Assembly (NCBI RefSeq): GCF_003173575.1 | Contig: NZ_QGNY01000005.1 | Location: 248,001-312,000, forward strand | DNA length: 64,000 nucleotides | Direction: 5' to 3' | DNA from: Pedobacter paludis | Lineage (GTDB): Bacteria > Bacteroidota > Bacteroidia > Sphingobacteriales > Sphingobacteriaceae | Shown: positions 53,763 through 61,345 of the stretch, piece after piece | How positions within the stretch are numbered: position 1 is the first letter of the stretch | Layout of the letters: each line of letters begins with the position of its first letter | The notes under the pieces: model-generated | Databases searched by the model: none | What the model saw: only the letters and a program-made list of their open reading frames with translations | What the model was told of the DNA's origin: nothing | Position numbers and translations under genes: made by a program

Positions 53763-53941
53763 GATTAAATATACAATTTACTGGTTATAAATCATATAGC
53801 TTAATTGTATTCTACACCGAAAAATTTCTCCTATCAAAATCCAGATGCAATTTAAATCCATTAAACCTTCGTGATTCTCTACCGTCAAAACCATACACAC
53901 AGATTAATGCTTGATTTATGGTTTTACTTAAAATTTAGGTT

Positions 53942-54100
53942 ATGAAAAGGATTTTGCATGTATTGCTTCTTTTAGCAATGGTAATTAATTTAAGTGCTTG
54001 CGTGGTAAGAACCCGTGCCCCAAGAGCGCAATGGGTACCCGGACATTACAATGTTGGTCCACACGGTGGCCATTATTGGGTAAAGGGACATTATCGCTAA
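53942..54100 (+). CDS. Small lipoprotein with aromatic-Gly-His repeats
   Basis: This 52-residue lipoprotein has a signal peptide and lipobox (NLSAC, Cys20). The mature part ends with two WVPGHY / WVKGHY units around a PHGGHY segment, a pattern found in the YXWGXW/WXXGXW-type small proteins of many Gram-negative bacteria. The function is unknown. It lies alone in the gap between the cupin gene and the antiporter gene. Confidence 0.65.
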   Translation: MKRILHVLLLLAMVINLSACVVRTRAPRAQWVPGHYNVGPHGGHYWVKGHYR

Positions 54101-54196
54101 AACTGTTATTGGCCATCATAATAGAAAATTGTGATGGCCTATTTTCTAACTCAATCAACTCACTACGCCTCACTCTTCTATTGCCCTTCTCCTTGA

Positions 54197-55804
54197 TTAC
54201 AAAAAGCTTAATTTTTCTTCCTCCAGATCAAGAAAATTAAGATGTTTTCTTACAAGATCTTCATTAAGAGTAACTTCTGTTTTATTTTTTGCGAGCAGCC
54301 ATTCCCTTTGATTATTTAGGATATCAAGATAGATTGTTTTCCCTTTTTCATCGATTACTGTTCCATCTTTTAACAAATCCTTATCCTCCCACTTACGGGC
54401 CATTTGTTGAAGAAAAGGTTGGTTCAGCAATTGATCTGAATAATTTTGTCGAAGGTATTGGATGGCTTGATGTGCCAGTTGCTGACGTAAAAGGTGATCC
54501 GTCTCATCTTCGGGAGGAGTATGATCCAAATTTGGAATGTGAATTTTGTTGATTAAGTATGGCAAAGTAAGCCCTTGAAGCAGTAAGGTAAGGAGAATAA
54601 CAATAAAAGTAATGAAAAGGATGAGGTTGCGTTGCGGAAAAGCGATGCCACCCTCTAAATGCACAGGAATAGACAGTGCGGCCGCAAGAGAAACTACCCC
54701 ACGCATGCCTGTCCAGCCCAATATAAAAGGAACCCGGTAACCTGGATGCGTAGCATCTGCAACTGTAATATAATTGCGTGCAATTAAGGTAACAAATACG
54801 GCTCCATAGGTAGAAAGGAGCCTTGCTAAAATTAAAACAAAAGTTACCAATACACCATAACCAATTGCTTCGGGAATACCAACATTACCTAATCCAGCTG
54901 TTATTTCGGGAAGATCTAAGCCAATAAGCATAAATACCAAGCCATTTAAAATAAAAGAAAGGCTTTCCCAAACATTTACCCCACGCAAACGCGAAGCACT
55001 GCTTAAAAAAAAGTGCCGTTTGTTCGACATAAATATGCCGCCACTAACAACAGCTAAAACACCAGAACTGTGCAACTCTTCTGCAACAATGTACATAATA
55101 TAAGGCGCAACAAAAGTGAGCACAATATCCATATTGGCATCTGTTGGAAGGTATTTGTGGATTTTAATAAAGATAAATCCTACAAGCAGGCCAATAACTA
55201 CACCACCAATTAGCATCCAGCCAAAACTAAGTGCGGCTTCGTACCAGATAAACTGTCCGGTTGCAACAGCAATAAGTGCAAACCGAAAAATAATTAAGGA
55301 AGATGCATCATTTAACAGGCTTTCTCCTTCTAAAATTGATGACATCCGTTTAGGCACATTAACAAATTTTAAAATTGCCCCTGCACTAACTGCATCCGGA
55401 GGTGATACAATCCCGCCCAAGAGCAAACCGAGTGCTAATGAAAAGCCCGGAATAAAATGATTGGCAACAAAAGCTACAGAAACTGCCGTGAAGAATACCA
55501 CAATAAAAGCAAAACTGGTAATAATCCTTCTCCACCGCCATAACTCTTTCCATGAAATGGCCCATGCAGCTTCATAAAGCAATGGCGGAAGAAATAAAAT
55601 AAATATGAGTTCTGGATCGATATGTAAAATTGGAACACCGGGAATAAAACTAATAAGCAAACCAGCAACAACCAATAATACCGGATAGGCCACCTTTATT
55701 TTTTTGGCCAGCATAATGATGAGTACAATTGTAAAAATTAGCGCAAGATAGAAAGGGAAATTCTCTAGCATTAAATAAAATTTAAGCAATAAGCAAATAG
55801 ACAA
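54197..55804 (-). CDS. Na+/H+ antiporter, CPA1 family
   Basis: This 535-residue membrane transporter has about 12 hydrophobic segments (residues 12-410) and a C-terminal soluble tail (about 420-535). Family marks are FILFLPPLLYEAAW, GGIVSPPDAVSAGAIL, LEGESLLNDASSLIIFRFAL (the acidic ion-binding pair in NDAS) and GWTGMRGVVSLAAALSIP. It exchanges Na+ or K+ for protons. A start at Met12 (MLENFPFYLAL) is possible and removes an unusual leader. The gene is monocistronic. Confidence 0.9.
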   Translation of the reverse strand: MSICLLLKFYLMLENFPFYLALIFTIVLIIMLAKKIKVAYPVLLVVAGLLISFIPGVPILHIDPELIFILFLPPLLYEAAWAISWKELWRWRRIITSFAFIVVFFTAVSVAFVANHFIPGFSLALGLLLGGIVSPPDAVSAGAILKFVNVPKRMSSILEGESLLNDASSLIIFRFALIAVATGQFIWYEAALSFGWMLIGGVVIGLLVGFIFIKIHKYLPTDANMDIVLTFVAPYIMYIVAEELHSSGVLAVVSGGIFMSNKRHFFLSSASRLRGVNVWESLSFILNGLVFMLIGLDLPEITAGLGNVGIPEAIGYGVLVTFVLILARLLSTYGAVFVTLIARNYITVADATHPGYRVPFILGWTGMRGVVSLAAALSIPVHLEGGIAFPQRNLILFITFIVILLTLLLQGLTLPYLINKIHIPNLDHTPPEDETDHLLRQQLAHQAIQYLRQNYSDQLLNQPFLQQMARKWEDKDLLKDGTVIDEKGKTIYLDILNNQREWLLAKNKTEVTLNEDLVRKHLNFLDLEEEKLSFL

Positions 55805-55880
55805 AATGGTACAAAGCTGTACCTCAATTTAAATATAGAAAAATATTGCGATTTGTTTTAGGCCTAATTTTTTACATTTT

Positions 55881-56279
55881 TTAAAAGGAGTCTATTACTT
55901 TTTTTATGGTTTTTAACATTTTAAAATGCTCCAAAACAAATGGTTTAGTTACAAAACCATGCACTTGTTTGTAGGCTGCGGCCCTTATTTTATCGGCTTC
56001 GTTTTCGGATGCTGTAACCAATACCACATAAATATTGTTACGGAACTGGCTTTTATTTAAGATTTCGAGCAATTGCCAACCATCCATTTCTGGCATACCA
56101 AGATCGAGCAAAATCAGAAAGGAAAGTTCGTAGGAAATATTTTTTTCGATATACTTTAATGCAGGCTTTGCACCATTAAAATATTTGGCTCCAAAAGAAA
56201 ACTCACTTCCTTTTAAGAGTTCTCGGTGAATTAACAGGGTCATCTCATCATCATCGATGATCAGTATTTTCGTTTTCAT
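55881..56279 (-). CDS. Single-domain response regulator
   Basis: This 132-residue CheY-like receiver has phospho-acceptor Asp59 in LLDLGMPEMDGW, acidic Asp10/Asp11 at the N-terminus, Thr89 in LVTAS and Lys112 in VTKPF. No output domain is attached. No histidine kinase lies next to it. A hairpin with a T-run lies about 55 bases before its ATG. Confidence 0.9.
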   Translation of the reverse strand: MKTKILIIDDDEMTLLIHRELLKGSEFSFGAKYFNGAKPALKYIEKNISYELSFLILLDLGMPEMDGWQLLEILNKSQFRNNIYVVLVTASENEADKIRAAAYKQVHGFVTKPFVLEHFKMLKTIKKVIDSF

Positions 56280-56331
56280 TTAAAATAGGGATGTTTAACA
56301 ATAAGGATCGATGGAGCTGCATCATAAAAAA

Positions 56332-56363
56332 TGGGTATGAAAAAATTAATTTTTTCATACCCA
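56332..56363 (-). terminator. Hairpin with T-run upstream of the receiver gene
   Basis: A perfect 32-base dyad (arms TGGGTATGAAAAAATT / AATTTTTTCATACCCA) is followed on the minus strand by TTTTTTATG. It lies in the 5' leader of the response regulator gene rather than after a gene. The gap from 56280 to 56663 otherwise has no clear gene. Confidence 0.7.
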
Positions 56364-56663
56364 GATTTAATAATAACGCTTTACATTGCGAAGATAGTTT
56401 TTTCTTTTCAGATCCCACATCCAATCTATATTCATTTTGTTCAAAAACGAATATAAAACTGATCATATATTAAGCAAATACATCGAAATATGGGGTATTC
56501 CATTTAGCGCTAAGAATTATGTGCGCACAAATTTGTAATCATGTAACACATTGGTTATCTGTTAATAACTTAATTAAATTGTGGATAAAAATATGATTAA
56601 TCATACAGATTTTATTAGGTCTTGTTAATTTTTGGTATTAAATTTGGATATCCACCTGTACCT

Positions 56664-56873
56664 ATGAAAAAAGTACTTCTAACCCTATTTGTGGCTGTAA
56701 TTTGTTTTTCCAGCTGCAAGAAAAAATTTTGTGGCGTAATAACGGCCATTAGTTCTGAAACTTCGCCAGTTGATGGACAACCATTATACAAGCTGTATTT
56801 GGAAAGTGGTGAGGTTGTGCCTACCAAAAGCAGGGGCAATCATCAGGTTGGAGAAGCGTATTGTAATGATTAG
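56664..56873 (+). CDS. Small lipoprotein
   Basis: This is a 69-residue lipoprotein. I chose the ATG giving MKKVLLTLFVAVICFSSCKKK, since the lipobox (FSSC, Cys18) follows at the right distance, over an upstream ATG that adds 14 residues. The mature part is beta-like (FCGVITAISSETSP, LYKLYLESGEVVPT) and ends with EAYCND, so it could form a small disulfide-linked domain. No family is recognised. A second small gene follows 33 bases on. Confidence 0.65.
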   Translation: MKKVLLTLFVAVICFSSCKKKFCGVITAISSETSPVDGQPLYKLYLESGEVVPTKSRGNHQVGEAYCND

Positions 56874-56906
56874 AGTATTAACATTTATATTTCAAAAGAA
56901 ACCGAT

Positions 56907-57101
56907 ATGTTACTCAAACTAAACCCGTCAAAATTTAGAGAGCTTTTAAATGTGTTTGATATCAATATTCAATCAAACAGAATCACGCTTTTTACACAGC
57001 TAGGATCAAACCCAAAAGGTGTTGGTGCAATTTATGTGGAGAAATCAGACTTCGAAGTTGCTTTTGAAGCCTATTTGCAAAAACTTGATAAATCAGCTTA
57101 A
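56907..57101 (+). CDS. Small cytoplasmic protein of unknown function
   Basis: This 64-residue protein (MLLKLNPSKFRELLNVFDIN...) has no signal or membrane segment. Its pattern of short strands and one helix (SDFEVAFEAYLQKLD) looks protein-like. No family is recognised. It could share a transcript with the small lipoprotein upstream. Confidence 0.5.
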   Translation: MLLKLNPSKFRELLNVFDINIQSNRITLFTQLGSNPKGVGAIYVEKSDFEVAFEAYLQKLDKSA

Positions 57102-57245
57102 TTTTGTTTCCAACTTCTATCGCATATTTATAGTTGCAGATATTTTTTTACTTAGGAAGATCAAAACCAATAATTATTTAATTTCGATCTTCCAGCAAGT
57201 TGGTTTACTTAATTTGTTTAAACAAAAGCTTACCATTTAAAAAGA

Positions 57246-57848
57246 TTAATCAATCTCTATACTGTTTATCGCTTTATCAAACGCATAGTCCTTAACTCCA
57301 GGCACCTTTAGCCCTTCGGCACGGAATACTGTAAAATCTGTCATTCCCAAAAACCCAAGGAAAGCCTTTAAATAAGGCGCAACAAAGTCGTTTGCTTTGC
57401 CTGGCCCTTCAGAATAAATGCCTCCTGATGACATGGCGACGTATACTTTTTTCCCTGTAACCAAACCAATAGGCCCATTTTCGCCATAACCAAAAGTTAT
57501 TCCCGCTCTGGTAATGTGATCAATCCAAGCCTTTAACGAAGATGGGATTGTAAAATTGATCAATGGCGCACCAATTACGATAATATCTGCAGCAAACAAT
57601 TGTTTGACCAAATTATTGGAAAGATGAACAGATTTCCTTTCTGCTTCCGTAAGTTGATCATCAGGAATAAAGAAAGCATGGAGAACTTCTGGTGTCAGAT
57701 GCGGAATTTCCATATCCACCAAATTGAGGGTTTCAACCCTACTTTCTGGATATTTATTTTGAATTTGTTCTACTATGGCTTCACCAAGCTTAATGCTATA
57801 TGAGGTTACACCTTGTATGCTCGATATTAAATGAAGAATATTTTTCAT
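57246..57848 (-). CDS. azoR: FMN-dependent NADH-azoreductase (AzoR type)
   Basis: AzoR-type flavodoxin-like enzymes reduce quinones and azo compounds with NADH. The 200-residue form starts at MKNILHLISSIQGVTSYSIK; an ATG 10 codons earlier is less likely. FMN-binding marks are ISSIQGVTSYS (phosphate loop), APLINFTIPSSLKAWIDHITRAGITF and the VYVAMSSGGIYSEGPGKANDF segment. It is divergent from an HxlR-family regulator, the usual layout for redox-responsive control. Confidence 0.9.
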   Translation of the reverse strand: MKNILHLISSIQGVTSYSIKLGEAIVEQIQNKYPESRVETLNLVDMEIPHLTPEVLHAFFIPDDQLTEAERKSVHLSNNLVKQLFAADIIVIGAPLINFTIPSSLKAWIDHITRAGITFGYGENGPIGLVTGKKVYVAMSSGGIYSEGPGKANDFVAPYLKAFLGFLGMTDFTVFRAEGLKVPGVKDYAFDKAINSIEID

Positions 57849-57911
57849 GATTTTTTTCTTATTGATTATGGAGCTCAAAACTAAGGTTACCAGCTGATAA
57901 AAAGTTAGTCG

Positions 57912-57956
57912 TTACCCAAAGGTAAGTGCTTACATTGAGGTAAGTGATTATCTTTG
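57912..57956. promoter_or_regulatory. Operator and promoter region between azoR and the HxlR gene
   Basis: TTACC-CAAA-GGTAA (57912-57925) and CTTAC-ATTGA-GGTAAG (57929-57944) are two inverted repeats of the same half-site, a good candidate HxlR operator. An exact TAnnTTTG element, TATCTTTG, lies at 57949-57956 just before the regulator start, and TAGTTTTG on the opposite strand (57883-57876) could serve azoR. Confidence 0.65.
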
Positions 57957-57961
57957 CTATT

Positions 57962-58339
57962 ATGGAAGTTGTTAAAAACCAGTCAATACCTGGCAAAGAA
58001 ATATGTGCCGGATCGCTTAAAAACGTACTTGATGCATTATATGTCCTCAACGGAAAATGGAAATTAGCCCTAATTCTTTCGCTTGTTCAGGCGCCTAAAA
58101 GGTTTAACGAAATACAGAATGAAGTAGCCGGAATTTCATCTAAAGTTTTAGCTAAAGAACTAAAAGACTTGGAACTAAACGACTTTATAAAACGTCGCGT
58201 TTTCCCAACCACCCCAGTAAGTATTATTTACGAAGCGACCGACTATAGCGAGACTTTAAAAAATGTATTGGCGGAACTTAGTGCTTGGGGTGAGCAACAT
58301 AGAGAAAAAATTAAACAAAGCATGCGGACTCACCTCTAA
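57962..58339 (+). CDS. HxlR family transcriptional regulator
   Basis: This 125-residue winged-helix regulator starts at MEVVKNQSIPGKEICAGSLK; a GTG six codons earlier is less likely. Marks of the family are NVLDALYVLNGKWKLALIL (the G-KW motif), RFNEIQNEVAGISSKVLAKELKDLE and the wing KRRVFPTTPVSIIYEATDYS. A single Cys (Cys15, EICAG) near the N-terminus is the usual sensing residue in DUF24/HxlR regulators. It probably represses azoR and itself in response to quinones or electrophiles. Confidence 0.92.
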   Translation: MEVVKNQSIPGKEICAGSLKNVLDALYVLNGKWKLALILSLVQAPKRFNEIQNEVAGISSKVLAKELKDLELNDFIKRRVFPTTPVSIIYEATDYSETLKNVLAELSAWGEQHREKIKQSMRTHL

Positions 58340-58452
58340 AAGGGAATAAGACTATAAACCAGTACCTAAAATTAAATTCAACATTTCAAATCATTTAATT
58401 CTACGTACCTGATTCAAACATTTAGAATAAACAAGTTTTACTTTTAATAAAG

Positions 58453-58519
58453 AAAGGATTTTCAAAAAAGAAAGCCGAGGATCATACTTCCATTTTAAAT
58501 GTATCTGTGAAAATCCTTT
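58453..58519. repeat. Long-range inverted repeat
   Basis: AAAGGATTTTC (58453-58463) and GAAAATCCTTT (58509-58519) form 11-bp arms with a 45-base loop. It lies between the regulator stop and the tRNA terminator and could form a weak terminator for the regulator. Confidence 0.45.
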
Positions 58520-58528
58520 AAAACGCAA

Positions 58529-58558
58529 AAAACCGTTAATAAATATATTAACGGTTTT
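58529..58558 (-). terminator. Intrinsic terminator of the tRNA operon
   Basis: The 13-bp perfect stem AAAACCGTTAATA / TATTAACGGTTTT has a 4-base loop and is followed by TTTGCGTTTT on the minus strand, just past tRNA-Glu. Confidence 0.88.
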
Positions 58559-58567
58559 AGTCTTATG

Positions 58568-58639
58568 TAGCCCGCAGGGGAATCGAACCCCTATTTCCAG
58601 AATGAAAATCTGGCGTCCTAACCGGTAGACGAGCGGGCC
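58568..58639 (-). tRNA. tRNA-Glu (TTC)
   Basis: The minus strand reads GGCCCGCTCGTCTACCGGTT at the 5' end. The anticodon stem CCAGA / TCTGG holds loop TTTTCAT with anticodon TTC, the T arm has GGTTCGATTCC, and the acceptor arm closes with GCGGGCT. CCA is not encoded. It follows the initiator tRNA on the same strand. Confidence 0.95.
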
Positions 58640-58719
58640 ATTTTCAATTTTAGAGTTAAGATTTTAGAATTACGATTGTTTTCAATCTAAATTCGTAAAT
58701 CTACAATCGTCAATTTACT

Positions 58720-58795
<76 letters not shown>

Positions 58796-58984
58796 CTCTA
58801 TATTGAACTTTTCGTCTCCACAAATTCTATTTTTCAATTTCATTTGTTTTAAGAGGCAGTCTTGGCCTTTTTCCTATCAATCTTAGCGTTTGAAGGAGTG
58901 CAAAGGTACTATTATTTGTTTGTTATGCAAACTATTGATGGAATATTTTAGAAATATTTTCAACAGATTAATTTAACCCTAAGT

Positions 58985-60196
58985 TTATACGCTTTCTTTT
59001 TGAAGTAGTGCCGGGATGGTTTTCAAAATCAGTTTGATGTCGTTTTTAAAACTTTGATTTTTAGCATAAGTGTTATCCAGCATAAGTCTTTCGTCTTCAC
59101 TCATATCGCCCTTACCACGTTTTTCTACTTGCCATAAACCTGTAATTCCGGCAGGTGCAGCAAAGCGAAGCACGTATTTGTCTGTCGTTAATTTTTCCGC
59201 CTCATAAAGGGGAAGCGGTCTATTACCTACAATACTCATATCGCCAATAATTACATTCCAAAGTTGCGGAAGTTCATCGATACTGGTATTTCTAATAAAA
59301 TTTCCAACCTTAGTTATACGCGGGTCGTTTTTGATTTTGAAGAAGGCAGAACCAGCATTGGCATTTTTACTGCTTATAAAATCCTTTTCGCACCACTGAA
59401 TGTTATCGGCGTAAAGTGGGTACTGGCATTTACCTTCCGCAGCGCATTGAGTGCAGAGCGTTTGATTGCTTGTTTCTTCGGCCTTATCAACTCCTGCATC
59501 AATATCATATTGATTTAAGTGCTTTAGATCTTTAATTCTTTGATCGGCGTTAACAAACATCGATCTGAATTTGTAAAACCTAAAAACCCTAAATCCCGTT
59601 CCTGCCCTTAAAGAATAGTAAAAAACAGGGCCTTTTGATTCCAATTTAATCAAAATATAGATGATCACGAATAACGGTGCCAGTGCGATTAAAGCCATAC
59701 CGGCAAAAAACACATCGAAAACACGTTTGGCAAAACCAATATTTTTAATTGGCGGAACATCTGATTTAATGTTGCCTTTAAGGTTATCCCAATTATCAAT
59801 TAAAAAGTTAATTCGCCTTTCTACGCGGTTCATTTTAAGCGGAAGACGGAAAACGTCAGAAATACCTGCCGAAAGCGCAAGAACACGAAGGTTTGGGTTA
59901 AAATAATTTACAACGAGAAAAAATGGAACAATTGGATGTTCCTTTTTGTTAAGTGTTTCTATTAGTGATAATCCGGCTGGAGCCATGATCTCGCTGTAAG
60001 AAATTATAGCTGCAATATTAAGCTGATCATCGACCCATGATGAGGCCATTTTCATTCCATTATCGAAACGAACCAATATTTTATCCCCAAAATTGCATTG
60101 TTCAAATGCCTCCGCAGAAACATTGTCAAATCCTATAAGTGCAATTATCGGTTTTTTAGCTCCAGCATTAATTTCCTCAACCATATAATTAAGCAC
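58985..60196 (-). CDS. Sugar transferase with receiver-like N-terminal domain
   Basis: This 403-residue protein has a C-terminal bacterial sugar transferase domain (about 152-400), which loads a sugar-phosphate onto undecaprenyl phosphate to start polysaccharide synthesis. Marks are KRVFDVFFAGMALIALAPLF (membrane helix), YKFRSM, FFKIKNDPRITKVG and SIDELPQLWNVIIGDMSIVGNRPL. An insert at about 230-280 has four Cys (248, 251, 257, 269), a likely metal site. The N-terminal 135 residues look like a degenerate receiver and lack the phosphorylatable Asp pattern. Its start overlaps a receiver gene by eight bases. Confidence 0.88.
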   Translation of the reverse strand: MLNYMVEEINAGAKKPIIALIGFDNVSAEAFEQCNFGDKILVRFDNGMKMASSWVDDQLNIAAIISYSEIMAPAGLSLIETLNKKEHPIVPFFLVVNYFNPNLRVLALSAGISDVFRLPLKMNRVERRINFLIDNWDNLKGNIKSDVPPIKNIGFAKRVFDVFFAGMALIALAPLFVIIYILIKLESKGPVFYYSLRAGTGFRVFRFYKFRSMFVNADQRIKDLKHLNQYDIDAGVDKAEETSNQTLCTQCAAEGKCQYPLYADNIQWCEKDFISSKNANAGSAFFKIKNDPRITKVGNFIRNTSIDELPQLWNVIIGDMSIVGNRPLPLYEAEKLTTDKYVLRFAAPAGITGLWQVEKRGKGDMSEDERLMLDNTYAKNQSFKNDIKLILKTIPALLQKESV

Positions 60197-60593
60197 TCAA
60201 TTTGCCCATACGTCTTAATACCACTCTTATTCTTGCTTCTAGCTCTGCCGGATTAAATGGTTTTACCACAAAATCATCAGCACCAGCATCTAAACATTTT
60301 ATTCTTTTATCAGAACTTTCTTCGCCTGATAATATGATTATCGGAACAGAGTTAAAAAAATCGCTTACCTTAACTTGTTGAATGAGTTCTAAACCACTTA
60401 ATTTTGGAGTATTTAAATCGGCAATAACCAAGTCGGGGATATTTCCATTTTGCATATAAGCCAAAGCATCCATTCCGTTCGACCTAATTTCGATAAGGTA
60501 AGAAGTACTTAAAATTTCTTCAAGTATGGCTTGCATAAACACGTCATCTTCAACAATAAGGATGTTAATTGTACGGGTAGCGGATAAATTCAT
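60189..60593 (-). CDS. Single-domain response regulator upstream of sugar transferase
   Basis: This 134-residue receiver has Asp59 (VIADLNTPKLSG), Asp16/Asp17 (VEDD), Ser89 (ILSGEE) and Lys111 (VVKPFNPAEL). It overlaps the sugar transferase gene by eight bases, so the two are translated from one transcript. It has no output domain. A multi-PAS kinase gene starts 750 bases upstream on the other strand and is a possible partner. Confidence 0.93.
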   Translation of the reverse strand: MNLSATRTINILIVEDDVFMQAILEEILSTSYLIEIRSNGMDALAYMQNGNIPDLVIADLNTPKLSGLELIQQVKVSDFFNSVPIIILSGEESSDKRIKCLDAGADDFVVKPFNPAELEARIRVVLRRMGKLSA

Positions 60594-61345
60594 TTTAATG
60601 GGGCGATTTAAACTATGCTCTTAATACGTAAAAAGGATTAAGAGGGATTTGTAAAAGTAATATTCTTTTAAGACATGAATGTTACTTTTACGATTACTAT
60701 TTTATTATTAAATTATCTGTTCTTATTTTTTTGCTTAAAATCTGAATCTGAATTCTTTAATCGGGTTGAAAATTTTATAGGGTTTCTGCTTATATTGATA
60801 AATTTAGATTGATTTTGCGTTTTACAGTAAAAACTTTCTTGTCAAAACCCATTTATCATGTGTCCGCTTGGTTCGTTGCTTTTCGTTTCTTTGATTGTTG
60901 AAACATTTTTTGTGCAAGTAAATCAAATTGAACAACGTTTTTAAGATTAAATAGGTGATGGTTAGTGCAATTATAAAAAAAAAAGCTGACCTAATTACAA
61001 ATTGATTTTAGAATAGTAAATAATTGTTTTTCTTTTTTTTAAAAAATATTGCCCTAATTGCTCTAATCGAACACTTAATTCATATCAATTTAATTATGGT
61101 GATGATTAAGTTTACAAAGATGTAAGTAAAAAATTGTTAAAAGCGTAGTTCTTTACATTTTTTAAAATTTAAACTTCTATCTTTAATCTTTATTATTCTT
61201 GATGAAATATCTTCGAAAGAAAGACCGAAATGAATTATTTCGACCATTTCTTGAATTGGTCTACTTTATAAGACAGGTCATCGACTAAAATTAATCGCTC
61301 CTCAGAATTTAGGTTCTGAAAAACAAATTATCCGTTTTAAAAAAA
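60594..61345. other. Intergenic gap between the receiver and kinase genes
   Basis: This 750-base, very AT-rich stretch probably holds both divergent promoters. An inverted repeat GTAAAAGTAA (60651-60660) / TTACTTTTAC (60682-60691) lies 60 bases before the receiver ATG, and a dyad CGAAAT-GAATT-ATTTCG lies at 61226-61242, about 100 bases before the kinase ATG. No convincing gene or RNA is seen. Confidence 0.5.

Noticed and set aside
60675..60812. 45-codon hydrophobic frame starting at ATG 60675 on the plus strand
   Set aside because: Hydrophobic codons are expected by chance in such AT-rich DNA, the ATG sits inside an inverted repeat, and there is no signal-like N-terminus.
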